DNA from: an uncultured Flavobacteriales bacterium
GTDB taxonomy: Bacteria > Bacteroidota > Bacteroidia > Flavobacteriales_G > Salibacteraceae
Direction of reading: 5' to 3'
Assembly: GCA_943788775.1 (NCBI GenBank)
Contig: CALSRO010000005.1
Location: forward strand, 558,001 to 622,000
DNA: 64,000 bases
Part shown: positions 53,387 to 61,900 of the stretch, one piece after another
Layout of the letters: each line of letters opens with the position of its first letter
How positions within the stretch are numbered: the first letter of the stretch is position 1
Notes under the pieces: generated by a model
Told to the model about the DNA's origin: nothing
The model's database searches: none
Seen by the model: only the letters and a program-made list of their open reading frames with translations
Program-made: the position numbers and the translations under genes

Positions 53387-54310
53387 ATGGATGTTGAAAC
53401 ACATAATTTGGGTAAAAGCAAGCGATCTGCATGGATTAGTGCAATGAGACTTCGAACATTGCCTTTGGCGCTAGCATCAACCATAACAGGTTCGAGTATG
53501 GCAGCATTGGCTGGAGCTTTTAGCTGGACAATCGCACTTATGACTGCAACTACTACTGTATTGCTCCAGATCAACAGTAATCTCGCAAATGACTATGGTG
53601 ACTTTCTGCAAGGCACAGATTCTGAAGATCGAATTGGCCCTGAAAGGGCGCTTCAGTCTGGAGTGTTAAGTGCACCGGAAGTGAAGCGGTCAATAGTTTT
53701 GTTCAGCCTACTCTCATTTATAAGTGGCAGTGCGCTGCTTTATCTTGCTCCAATCGATTTTACGTCAAAACTGGTGCTATTGGTAGCTGGAATTCTAGCG
53801 ATTTACGCATCAATTAAATACACCGCGGGTTCTAATCCATATGGCTACAGAGGATTGGGTGACCTATCTGTTATGTTGTTTTTCGGAGTATTAGGTGTCG
53901 TTGGGGCTTTTTATGTACAGTCGGCAACTTTATCTTGGAGTGTTTTATTACCAGCTATTGGTATTGGTTGTTTTAGTGCTGGCGTTTTAAATGTGAACAA
54001 TACACGCGACCGGTCGGCTGACATGGATGCGGGAAAGATCACTATTGCAGTTAAATTAGGAGCTGAGAATTCCAGAAGATACCAAGTTTTCTTAATGGGA
54101 ATTGGGATTAGTTGCTTTACCTTATATGCCTCATTTTTCTTGGATCAATGGCAGAACTGGATATTCCTAATATCTCTTCCCCTTTTTGCGCTGAATGCAT
54201 ATAAAGTCTATACAATTCGTGAGGATGTTAGGTTAGATCCGTGGCTGAAGCAATTGGCTCTATCTACCTTCCTATTGTCTTTGTTACTGGCTTTAGGAGC
54301 AAGTTTTTAG
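53387..54310 (+). CDS. menA: 1,4-dihydroxy-2-naphthoate polyprenyltransferase
   Basis: A 307-residue UbiA-superfamily enzyme attaching the prenyl chain in menaquinone synthesis. The first Asp-rich motif is NSNLANDYGDFLQGTDSEDR, the second is NNTRDRSADMDAGKIT, with nine or so helices. Menaquinone fits the respiratory chain of the Flavobacteriia. It starts 25 bases from divergent truA, and its stop abuts the convergent phosphopantetheinyl transferase stop with no intergenic base. Confidence 0.95.
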   Translation: MDVETHNLGKSKRSAWISAMRLRTLPLALASTITGSSMAALAGAFSWTIALMTATTTVLLQINSNLANDYGDFLQGTDSEDRIGPERALQSGVLSAPEVKRSIVLFSLLSFISGSALLYLAPIDFTSKLVLLVAGILAIYASIKYTAGSNPYGYRGLGDLSVMLFFGVLGVVGAFYVQSATLSWSVLLPAIGIGCFSAGVLNVNNTRDRSADMDAGKITIAVKLGAENSRRYQVFLMGIGISCFTLYASFFLDQWQNWIFLISLPLFALNAYKVYTIREDVRLDPWLKQLALSTFLLSLLLALGASF

Positions 54311-55000
54311 TTATAGCCTGTTTTCTGCGATTTGCGATTCAAATAGCAAGGGAAGATCTACATCGATAACCTCAATATCTGCATGCGGATTAGATGATAC
54401 TAGAAAGCATACATATCCATAATAATCCAATTCAGCCGGGTTTATGTACCAGTTTTTTGCATTGAAAAACGCAATGTCAGGTTGTATGTAGATTTCCTTG
54501 ATATCAACGTTTTCCTGTTCGCCATCCGCTTTTAATACGCTTTCTTTAATTGTCCAGAATTCGTAAAACCGCCTCAAAGGGATAATATGCGAGTAAATCT
54601 CTCTCCATTCGAGATAAGTCATTTTTTCTCGATAGTCACTGAGGTTTAATGGTTTTAACCTCTCAACATCGATGCCGAGTATGCTGGTTTCGCTAATGGC
54701 ACATACCGCTACCGCTCCATCATTTGCCAGACTAAAATGAGGTGCATCTATTATGTATGGCTTTCCGGACTTAGTGAATTCAAGGCACTCAAACAAGTCG
54801 TTCATGTTGGCGCCCATCTCATTCATACCGTGCCATAGCATCAACTTTCGAGCTAAGCTGCCATGTTGCTTTTCCCAACCATTCTCCTCCAGAACCCGAT
54901 CTCGAAGGTCTTGTGGGATGACTCTCATTAGGCCATCAAAAACTTCATCACTCCATTTTTCGGTGACTTGCGTAGAATATACTTTGATTGAATTAGTCAT
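54311..55000 (-). CDS. 4'-phosphopantetheinyl transferase superfamily protein
   Basis: A 229-residue Sfp/AcpT-type transferase that loads phosphopantetheine on carrier proteins. The signatures are GIDVERLKPLN (Mg-binding Asp/Glu) and FYEFWTIKESVLKADG (WxxKEA-like). I start at MTNSIKVYST (55000): the longer in-frame ATG at 55018 overlaps a perfect -7 box (55016-55023). No polyketide or peptide synthetase gene is nearby, so the carrier may be that of fatty-acid synthesis or an unlinked pathway. Confidence 0.9.
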   Translation of the reverse strand: MTNSIKVYSTQVTEKWSDEVFDGLMRVIPQDLRDRVLEENGWEKQHGSLARKLMLWHGMNEMGANMNDLFECLEFTKSGKPYIIDAPHFSLANDGAVAVCAISETSILGIDVERLKPLNLSDYREKMTYLEWREIYSHIIPLRRFYEFWTIKESVLKADGEQENVDIKEIYIQPDIAFFNAKNWYINPAELDYYGYVCFLVSSNPHADIEVIDVDLPLLFESQIAENRL

Positions 55001-55015
55001 GCAGCTTATTGCTGG

Positions 55016-55023
55016 CAAATCTA
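55016..55023 (-). promoter_or_regulatory. Bacteroidota -7 promoter box TAGATTTG
   Basis: A perfect TAnnTTTG on the minus strand, 15 bases before the ATG at 55000 of the phosphopantetheinyl transferase. Confidence 0.5.
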
Positions 55024-55118
55024 TTATTCTCTAGAACGCAGTCAAGTTATTTAATCAAGTGTGTTTACCGTAATCTCATTATGGACCTGAAATGAAAATA
55101 TGGAGCTACCCAATCCAT

Positions 55119-55126
55119 TAAATTTG
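55119..55126 (+). promoter_or_regulatory. Bacteroidota -7 promoter box TAAATTTG
   Basis: A perfect TAnnTTTG ending only 4 bases before the ATG at 55131; implies a leaderless or near-leaderless mRNA. Confidence 0.5.
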
Positions 55127-55130
55127 TCAT

Positions 55131-55844
55131 ATGACTAGCAAGCTATTTTTTGGATTTTCTTTGTTTCTAATAATCATCTCGAGTTCATGCAAGGAGGAGG
55201 ATCCCTTCGAATATCCTGAAGATCCAGAGCAAGTAGACCCAACTTGGATTACTGAAATGGAACGTGAAGTCACGAGTGATGAAGGTTGGACCCCAGTTCA
55301 GTTTTCAGCGGGGTGCGATCCAAACCTGAGTATAAGTAACCTCGCTGCCTATGAGCTAAACTACACTCGAGGCTTTGCTATTTTACGTTTGCTTCCGAAT
55401 GACAGTAACTGTACGGTCCGCGTAAGTGTTGAAACTGAATTCAAGACGAATGAAATTTCAAATTACGATTGGGAGGAACTGCATTTCGAATACACCTATT
55501 CAGAATATAGTGGGGAGCCCGATAGTAAGTACATGATTTCTTTAAATTATGGAAACCTTGAATTAGATTTGGATTTGGCCCCAATCATTGCAGATCTGAT
55601 TCCGGCCGATACAACCGATGGTTTGTTGCATTTAAGTTTTGAAGATCAATCTCCAGTGTTTGAGTTAAATGGCAAGGAATTTACCCCAGATTTTAGCTCT
55701 GAATCAGGTAATTTTATATCGTTGGATGGTGCTGGAACCGATAGTTACTTTAAAGTTTCACTCGTTTCGGAGAATACTGATCAAGCAACTTATACAGCTT
55801 TTCAATATCTGCGAATAACACGCTTTGGATTCGAAGAGTCCTAG
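55131..55844 (+). CDS. Hypothetical lipoprotein
   Basis: A 237-residue exported lipoprotein of unknown function. The signal peptide ends with lipobox-like ISSSC (C22), followed by a very acidic linker (KEEDPFEYPEDPEQVDP). The mature part is beta-rich and acidic, with two further cysteines (AGCDPN and DSNCTV) that may form a disulfide. It is followed 15 bases later by rarA, which has its own -7 box. No homologous domain was recognised. Confidence 0.8.
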   Translation: MTSKLFFGFSLFLIIISSSCKEEDPFEYPEDPEQVDPTWITEMEREVTSDEGWTPVQFSAGCDPNLSISNLAAYELNYTRGFAILRLLPNDSNCTVRVSVETEFKTNEISNYDWEELHFEYTYSEYSGEPDSKYMISLNYGNLELDLDLAPIIADLIPADTTDGLLHLSFEDQSPVFELNGKEFTPDFSSESGNFISLDGAGTDSYFKVSLVSENTDQATYTAFQYLRITRFGFEES

Positions 55845-55845
55845 T

Positions 55846-55853
55846 TATGTTTG
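55846..55853 (+). promoter_or_regulatory. Bacteroidota -7 promoter box TATGTTTG for rarA
   Basis: A perfect TAnnTTTG that overlaps the intergenic spacer and ends 6 bases before the ATG at 55860. Confidence 0.45.
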
Positions 55854-55859
55854 CCAAAC

Positions 55860-57146
55860 ATGGCAGACCACGATTTACAAATTCCGCTCGCAGAACGGCT
55901 GCGTCCAAAAACACTTGATGAATACATTGGTCAAGATCAAATCGTTGGGCCAGATGGTCCACTTCGATTAGCAATCCGAGCCGGATCTTTACCGTCCATT
56001 ATCTTTTGGGGGCCACCAGGAGTAGGCAAGACCACACTGGCTCAAATTCTGGCAGATGAATTAAAAAAACCGATGTTTTCGCTAAGCGCTATCAATAGCG
56101 GAGTGAAGGATGTCCGCGAAGTAATTGAGCGCGCCTCTCGAAAAGATTTGTTGAGCCAGTCCAAACCTATCTTGTTCATTGATGAAATTCATCGATTTAG
56201 CAAGAGTCAACAGGATAGCTTGCTTGCTGCGGTCGAAAAGGGGATTGTAACCCTGATTGGCGCTACGACTGAAAATCCCTCTTTTGAAGTAATTCCTGCC
56301 TTGCTTTCTCGCTCCCAAGTTTATGTGCTTGAAGCTTTTGGGGTGAGTGAATTGCAAGCTATGTTAGACCGAGCTTTAAAGGAGGACGATTGGCTCAAAG
56401 ATCAAAAGATTAAGGTTAAAGAAACCAAGTCATTGTTTCAGCTTAGCGGTGGAGATGGTCGTAAGTTGTTAAACACGTTAGAGTTAATTGTGCAATCTAC
56501 GGGTGAAAAAGCCACCATAACAGATGAGTTGGTAATGAAGGTAGTAAGAACCAAAATGGCTCGCTATGATAAAACAGGTGAGCAGCATTATGACATCATA
56601 TCTGCCTTTATTAAAAGTATTCGGGGTAGTGATCCGAATGCATCTGTTTACTGGTTGGCTCGAATGATTGAAGGTGGAGAAGATCCATTGTTTATCGCAC
56701 GCAGATTGTTGATTTTAGCCAGTGAAGACATTGGGAATGCTAATCCACAGGCTTTGGTTATTGCAAATAGCTGCTATCAGGCTGTACACTCCATTGGATA
56801 TCCAGAATGCAGAATTACGCTGTCACAATGTGCAATATATCTGGCTACTTCTGCTAAAAGCAACGCGAGTTATTCGGCTATTGGCGAGGCACAAGCTAAA
56901 GTGCGAGAAACAGGAGATCTAAGCGTCCCTCTACATATTCGTAATGCACCTACTAAGTTGATGAAAGAGCTTGGTTATGGCAAAGAGTATAAATACGCTC
57001 ATAGCTATGATAATGGGTTTATAGATCAGGAATTCCTACCAGATGAGATATCTGGCCAAACTTTTTATAGACCAGGAGCAAATAAGCGCGAAAGCGCGAT
57101 TAAGGAATGGCTGAAGTCCCTTTGGAAGAATAGATATGACTATTAA
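55860..57146 (+). CDS. rarA: Replication-associated recombination protein A (RarA/MgsA AAA+ ATPase)
   Basis: A 428-residue AAA+ ATPase acting at stalled replication forks, related to clamp loaders and eukaryotic WRNIP1. It begins [20 protein letters not shown]; Walker A is [11 protein letters not shown], Walker [11 protein letters not shown], sensor 1 GATTENPSF. The C-terminal tetramerisation domain includes [20 protein letters not shown] and the [10 protein letters not shown] block. I prefer ATG 55860 over an in-frame TTG at 55851, which lies inside the promoter box. Confidence 0.96.
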   Translation: MADHDLQIPLAERLRPKTLDEYIGQDQIVGPDGPLRLAIRAGSLPSIIFWGPPGVGKTTLAQILADELKKPMFSLSAINSGVKDVREVIERASRKDLLSQSKPILFIDEIHRFSKSQQDSLLAAVEKGIVTLIGATTENPSFEVIPALLSRSQVYVLEAFGVSELQAMLDRALKEDDWLKDQKIKVKETKSLFQLSGGDGRKLLNTLELIVQSTGEKATITDELVMKVVRTKMARYDKTGEQHYDIISAFIKSIRGSDPNASVYWLARMIEGGEDPLFIARRLLILASEDIGNANPQALVIANSCYQAVHSIGYPECRITLSQCAIYLATSAKSNASYSAIGEAQAKVRETGDLSVPLHIRNAPTKLMKELGYGKEYKYAHSYDNGFIDQEFLPDEISGQTFYRPGANKRESAIKEWLKSLWKNRYDY

Positions 57147-57182
57147 ATAAAATAAGTTCGTTGTCTGAACGTTTTTAGAGCC

Positions 57183-57392
57183 ATGGTTGATAGAGAAACG
57201 TCTGTTGTTTTTGCATTCATTGCACTGTTACTTTCCATCGTTGGTTTTTATCTGGACTCTGATCCGGTGGTTCATGGCATGGGGATGATCATTTTTGAAT
57301 TTGTAGCAATGAGCGTATTGAACTTCGCAATAATTACTGTTCTATTCCTTTCTGGGAAGTTTCTTTATGCTATTACTCGAAGGCTATTCTAA
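57183..57392 (+). CDS. Small two-helix membrane protein
   Basis: A 69-residue protein with two hydrophobic helices (SVVFAFIALLLSIVGFYL and FVAMSVLNFAIITVLFLSG) and a basic C-terminus (YAITRRLF). It lies 36 bases after rarA. It has no recognised family. The uninterrupted frame, hydrophobic pattern and position make it a likely real but uncharacterised gene. The 144 bases after it hold nothing recognisable except a TATCATTG -7-like box (57503-57510) before the next gene. Confidence 0.6.
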   Translation: MVDRETSVVFAFIALLLSIVGFYLDSDPVVHGMGMIIFEFVAMSVLNFAIITVLFLSGKFLYAITRRLF

Positions 57393-57536
57393 TCCTTACG
57401 GCTCTATTGATGGGCTGATTTTCCAATTATTCTTGTGTCATACCGTTCATACTCTTAGTCAACCTATGTGCCATTTTATTGAATAAAGTGATATTAAATT
57501 GATATCATTGTGACGTAATCAGCTAAAATCAAAACA

Positions 57537-58394
57537 ATGAACCAAGAAAAAACTTTCAAACCCTCAAGTGGATACCTAATGATCTTTGTAGCCATCGCCT
57601 TGCTTGTATGTAGCATCCCTTTATTTGCCTTTAAGATTATTTTCGCGGCAATTCCGATGGTATTAGTTTTTGTAACCATAACAACGGGATTCTTTTTTAT
57701 CAACCCCAATGGTTCAATTGTACTCACCTTATTTGGAGAGTATAAAGGCACTGTAAAAACCAATGGTTTTTATTGGGCGAACCCATTTTATACAAAAAAG
57801 AGGGTTTCGCTTCGTGCGCGCAACTTTGATTCCGATCGAGTCAAGGTGAATGATAAACTGGGCAATCCGATCATGATTAGTGTGATCCTTGTTTGGAAAG
57901 TTTCTGACACGTTTAAAGCGGCTTTTGGAGTGGACGACTACCAACACTTTGTCCGTGTGCAAACAGATGCTGCGGTAAGAAAAATGGCTGGTTCGTATCC
58001 TTATGACGATTGGGAGGATAGCGATGAGTTTAAGATTACACTGAGATCAGGTATGACGGAGGTGAATGAAGCGCTTGAAAATGAATTAAGTGAACGCTTA
58101 GAGATTGCCGGGATTGAGGTAATGGAGGCTCGAATAGGCTATCTTGCCTATGCAGAGGAAATAGCAAGTGCAATGCTAAAAAGACAGCAAGCCACAGCTA
58201 TAATTGCTGCCAGAGAAAAGATTGTAGAGGGAGCGGTTGGTATGGTTGAAAACGCCTTAGAAAAAATTAAAGAAAAAGACCTGGTTGAATTTGACAACGA
58301 CAAGAAGGCAACAATGGTTAGTAATCTCATGATTGTCTTGTGTTCCGATAAGGAAGTGACCCCGGTTGTTAATACAGGTACCTTACATCAATAG
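57537..58394 (+). CDS. SPFH/Band 7 domain membrane protein
   Basis: A 285-residue stomatin/prohibitin-type protein. Two N-terminal hydrophobic segments (about 14-34 and 36-56) anchor it. The SPFH domain spans about 60-230 (GSIVLTLFGEYKGTVKTNGF, YWANPFYTKKRVSLRARNFD, ERLEIAGIEVMEARIGYLAY), followed by an Ala/Glu-rich coiled region (AMLKRQQATAIIAAREKIVE). Such proteins form ring scaffolds in membranes. It begins a compact plus-strand cassette with two tiny genes, 7 and 3 bases apart. Confidence 0.9.
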   Translation: MNQEKTFKPSSGYLMIFVAIALLVCSIPLFAFKIIFAAIPMVLVFVTITTGFFFINPNGSIVLTLFGEYKGTVKTNGFYWANPFYTKKRVSLRARNFDSDRVKVNDKLGNPIMISVILVWKVSDTFKAAFGVDDYQHFVRVQTDAAVRKMAGSYPYDDWEDSDEFKITLRSGMTEVNEALENELSERLEIAGIEVMEARIGYLAYAEEIASAMLKRQQATAIIAAREKIVEGAVGMVENALEKIKEKDLVEFDNDKKATMVSNLMIVLCSDKEVTPVVNTGTLHQ

Positions 58395-58401
58395 AATTGT
58401 C

Positions 58402-58554
58402 ATGGAAAAGTATAAGATCATTAAGAAAGGAGTCTTTCAATCTGTATCTTCTTTTGAAGAAAAGGTAAATACTCTGTCAGCCGATGGTTGGAAAGCGATT
58501 AGTCTGACTTCAGACAATAGTCATATGTACGTTTTAATGGAAAGAGAGAGATAA
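58402..58554 (+). CDS. 50-residue DUF4177-like protein
   Basis: A 50-residue protein (MEKYKIIKKGVFQSVSSFEE start). The pattern of a beta strand, a helix with FEEKVNTLSADGWKAISLTS and a closing strand MYVLMERER resembles DUF4177-type small domains. It is 7 bases downstream of the SPFH gene and 3 bases upstream of the ribbon-helix-helix gene, so the three are one operon. The function is unknown. I start at 58402; the in-frame ATG at 58366 is within the SPFH gene. Confidence 0.75.
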   Translation: MEKYKIIKKGVFQSVSSFEEKVNTLSADGWKAISLTSDNSHMYVLMERER

Positions 58555-58557
58555 CCA

Positions 58558-58716
58558 ATGGCTAAAAAACCATTTGCATTAAGAGTAGATGAAGAGATGA
58601 TGAAGTCCATAGAGAAATGGGCTGCCGATGAGTTTCGTTCTGTAAACGGACAAATTGAGTGGATGCTACATCAGCAATTAAAGCAGGCAAAACGGAACCC
58701 AAAGCCTAAATCTTGA
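58558..58716 (+). CDS. Arc-like ribbon-helix-helix DNA-binding protein (52 aa)
   Basis: A 52-residue protein, too short for most gene finders. The N-terminal strand KPFALRVDEEM, the first helix MKSIEKWAADEF and the turn RSVNGQIEWMLHQQLKQAK match the ribbon-helix-helix (Arc/CopG) fold, with RSVNGQIEWML as the second-helix signature. It likely binds DNA as a dimer and may autoregulate the SPFH cassette. In relatives of this gene order a similar small regulator follows an SPFH gene. No toxin gene is present. Confidence 0.78.
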   Translation: MAKKPFALRVDEEMMKSIEKWAADEFRSVNGQIEWMLHQQLKQAKRNPKPKS

Positions 58717-58718
58717 AC

Positions 58719-58750
58719 AAAAAAAAGTCCCGAAACAATTCGGGACTTTA
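58719..58750. terminator. Bidirectional terminator between the SPFH cassette and rpmH
   Basis: Stem AAAGTCCCGAA/TTCGGGACTTT with a 4-base loop. The long T-run is on the minus strand (strong for rpmH); only TTTA follows on the plus strand. Confidence 0.85.
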
Positions 58751-58770
58751 CTGTTTACAGAAACTCTGTA

Positions 58771-58929
58771 TTATTTTTTAAACGGCATTTGATCAGACAC
58801 AGTCAATCTTTTACGACCGGCCGCTCTACGTCTAGCTAATACTTTTCGGCCGTCTTTTGAGGCCATTCTTTCGCGAAATCCATGCTTGTTGATTCGCTTT
58901 TTTCTCGAAGGTTGAAATGTCCGTTTCAT
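58771..58929 (-). CDS. rpmH: 50S ribosomal protein L34
   Basis: A 52-residue ribosomal protein L34: [20 protein letters not shown] at the start and a Lys/Arg-rich tail ([19 protein letters not shown]). The first 44 residues match the usual L34; the tail is the longer Bacteroidota form. A perfect -7 box lies 24 bases upstream and a strong terminator downstream, so it is monocistronic. dnaA/rnpA are not adjacent, so this is not the usual oriC-linked arrangement. Confidence 0.95.
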   Translation of the reverse strand: MKRTFQPSRKKRINKHGFRERMASKDGRKVLARRRAAGRKRLTVSDQMPFKK

Positions 58930-58953
58930 AGTATCTTTCTTCTAAAAGGGCTG

Positions 58954-58961
58954 CAAATGTA
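58954..58961 (-). promoter_or_regulatory. Bacteroidota -7 promoter box TACATTTG for rpmH
   Basis: A perfect TAnnTTTG on the minus strand, 24 bases before the rpmH ATG. Confidence 0.6.
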
Positions 58962-58987
58962 ACTTCCTTTACTTAAGTTTCAAACTT

Positions 58988-61900
58988 TTATCGTCTTTCT
59001 TTTACAATTGGCACAGCATAATTTTTTGAATCAACAGTCAACACAATGGTGTAGACCCCTGAAGCGATCTCATTTATTGGTAATTCCAATCGATTTACAG
59101 CATTTACAAATCGTAAATCCTGTTCTAAAACCAATCTACCTGACATGTCAATTAACTTGACAGATGCCTTATCACTGTTGAATCCATTAATAAATTCGAT
59201 GAAAACAATATCAGTTGCAGGTGATGGATAAACTTTCACACTCAAATCATCAATTCCTTCAAAACCAGTAATGATGAATGGCTCTGACCACGCACTCCAA
59301 CAGCCTCCTTCAAAAATTCTGACCCGATAATTTCCATCCCCGTATTTCGGTACAACTTGGGAGTTTGTCGTGGAGGTGCTATCATCAAATTGCCACCTAT
59401 ATATTTCTCCCGGAATTGAACATTCTAAGCTATCCAAAATAGCCGAAATATTAGGCGTGGCTGGGAGAGGAAGTACACTGGTCGCAATAGTATCAGTACT
59501 ATTTTGACATCCATTACTATCTGTAAAGATCACCCAAACCTCATCATTAGATATTAATGTTGAGGTACTCCATTGATTAGAAGAACTAGATTGTTCAGAT
59601 ACAGTATTGAGCTGAAAATCGTAGTTGCTAAGGGTTGTGTTAAGCGCTGTAAATTTTACGGTATCACCTTCGCAGATTTCATCGTCATCATCGGATGAAA
59701 CGAATGCGCTTGTTGGAGTCGGATAGATAGAAAGTGTAATAACATTACTTGTACCTAAACAACCACTCGAATCTGTTACGACAGCAAAGAACTGATCTCC
59801 TGCATTAAACCCAGTGGTAGAAGCAGTTTCACTACTACCGATTTGAAAGCTGATGTTGTTTTTAAAAAACTCATAAATTGGATAACCGGATTCATTCACA
59901 TTGAAATCTATAGTGTCCTCATTACAGAAGGTGTTAGATGTAACACCTGAAGTTAAAGAAGCTTCAGGAACGTTGACTGTTATGATACCGGCTTTTGACT
60001 CAAAATCATTTCCATATTGATTGGTTGCGAAAAGGACGACTGTATATGCACCACCAGCTGTGAACTCAATTTGAGGGTTTTGGCTTGAATTACTAGTACC
60101 ATTGACATAATTGAATGTATTTGGCGAAATTGTCCAAGACCAGCTTGTTGGTGTTTGACTAGACTCATCGGTCAACGCGACTGTTTCGTTCAAACATGGA
60201 AAGGTGTCACTCACACTAAAATCTGCATATGGAGCAGCAGTAAGTTCAATACCGTCAATGGCGATATCACCTAACCAATTGTCACCGCTGGTTCCAGCAA
60301 ACCTTAGTTTAACCGCCTCACCGATGTAAGCATTTAGTGATACTGAGTCTACATTCCATTGATCTCCTAAATTGGCTCCTGTTTGAGTCCAGATGTTTGT
60401 CCAACTTCCATTTGAAAGCACATCTACGTCCAGATCATTCATCCAAGGACCATATCCGAACATGTGAAATGCAAACTTGATTTCCGGTGATGTAACGTTA
60501 TCAAGGCTTAAACATGGACTTTCCAAAAGCGCTAATTTGTTATAGCATGTAGTATAGGGTGGATAAGAGGAGATATAAAGATAATGACCTTCGTAAGTGC
60601 CTGGATCATAGTCATTGCTAGGGCCAGTATTGGCGCCATTGTAATTAACATCACTCCACGGAGTACCCTCGTTATCTGGCCTCCAATCTATCTCATCACC
60701 ATTACCATTAGGAACATTTTTCCAATTTACAACTTCGCAACTCGTGGCACAACCGCCTGACCCACAAGGAGTGTCTTCTTCAAAATCGTCATACCATGGG
60801 AAGGATAAGCCTGGCGAAACGATAATTGCACTGTCTGCAACGATGGAGTCGGAACCATTTCCATTGGTGACTTTAAGCTTGACAGTGTAATACCCAGTAT
60901 CGCTCAATACGATGATTGGATTCATGCTTGTATCGCTTGTTCCATTGACGTAGGTGACAGATGAAGTTGGTAAAATTTCCCAAAGCGTGGAGTCAACTCC
61001 GTATGCAGAGTTATTATAGAGCTGAATGGTATCCAATGAACAGATGTCTGTACTATCCACCGAAATATTCATAAATGCCATAGGGTCTAATGTCCCGGGA
61101 TCGTATAAATCACTTTCCCACAAACCTCGACCGTAAGTTGCTGCTCTTATTCTACTTCCTTGCCAATTGCCTTGAGGATGGTAAATTTCAAGTTCTCTCA
61201 CTTGAACATTGTCTGGAAAATCATCGTAAAATGATATCCAGTTGGACAGGCTGTTGTCTATATAATAAATACCGGCATAACCACCTGCGTATAATCCTCC
61301 GTTACTCAAAGGATCAGCCACAATGGTGTTATAGCTTAAGTTCGGAAGGCTTCCGGTAATATTAGACCAACTAGTGCCGCCATTGTTTGACTTCCAAATT
61401 TGATTATTAATGGCAATCCAAAGAATGTCATTGTCGTACGGATCCGTCTCAACATCTCTTAAAGTACCCGAAACAGGAAGGTAAGAGGTAAGATCCGTCC
61501 ATGTTGGACTGCTCGATAGTACATTATCCGATCTGAAAAATTTGTTGTCACTACGAATTGCGAAGAGGCGATTTCCATCAACCTTGCTTTGCCTCAGTTG
61601 CCTCATGTTCGAAGAGTTGGATCCTGCAAGTCCATTGGAAATCGCAGAAAAGCTAACACTACCCTGTTTTGCAGTGGTTGTTCGCCAAACATTTTTGTAC
61701 CCAATAAACATGATGTTTGGATCATCTTTATCTAAGATGTACGGAGTTACCCATGCTCCGCTTTCGGTGATTCCGTTGGTATTATTAGCTGCAAATCCAC
61801 CAAAGCTATATCCATTGTTTGTGGAACGTGCAATGTTCCCATAATAGACAGAAGCATAAACAAAATTGTCATCAGAGTAATCAATAATGCATTCCATTCC

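Noticed and set aside
57152..57178. Weak hairpin GTTC/GAAC with T-run after rarA
   Set aside because: A 4-bp stem is too short to call a terminator; the small membrane protein gene follows at once.
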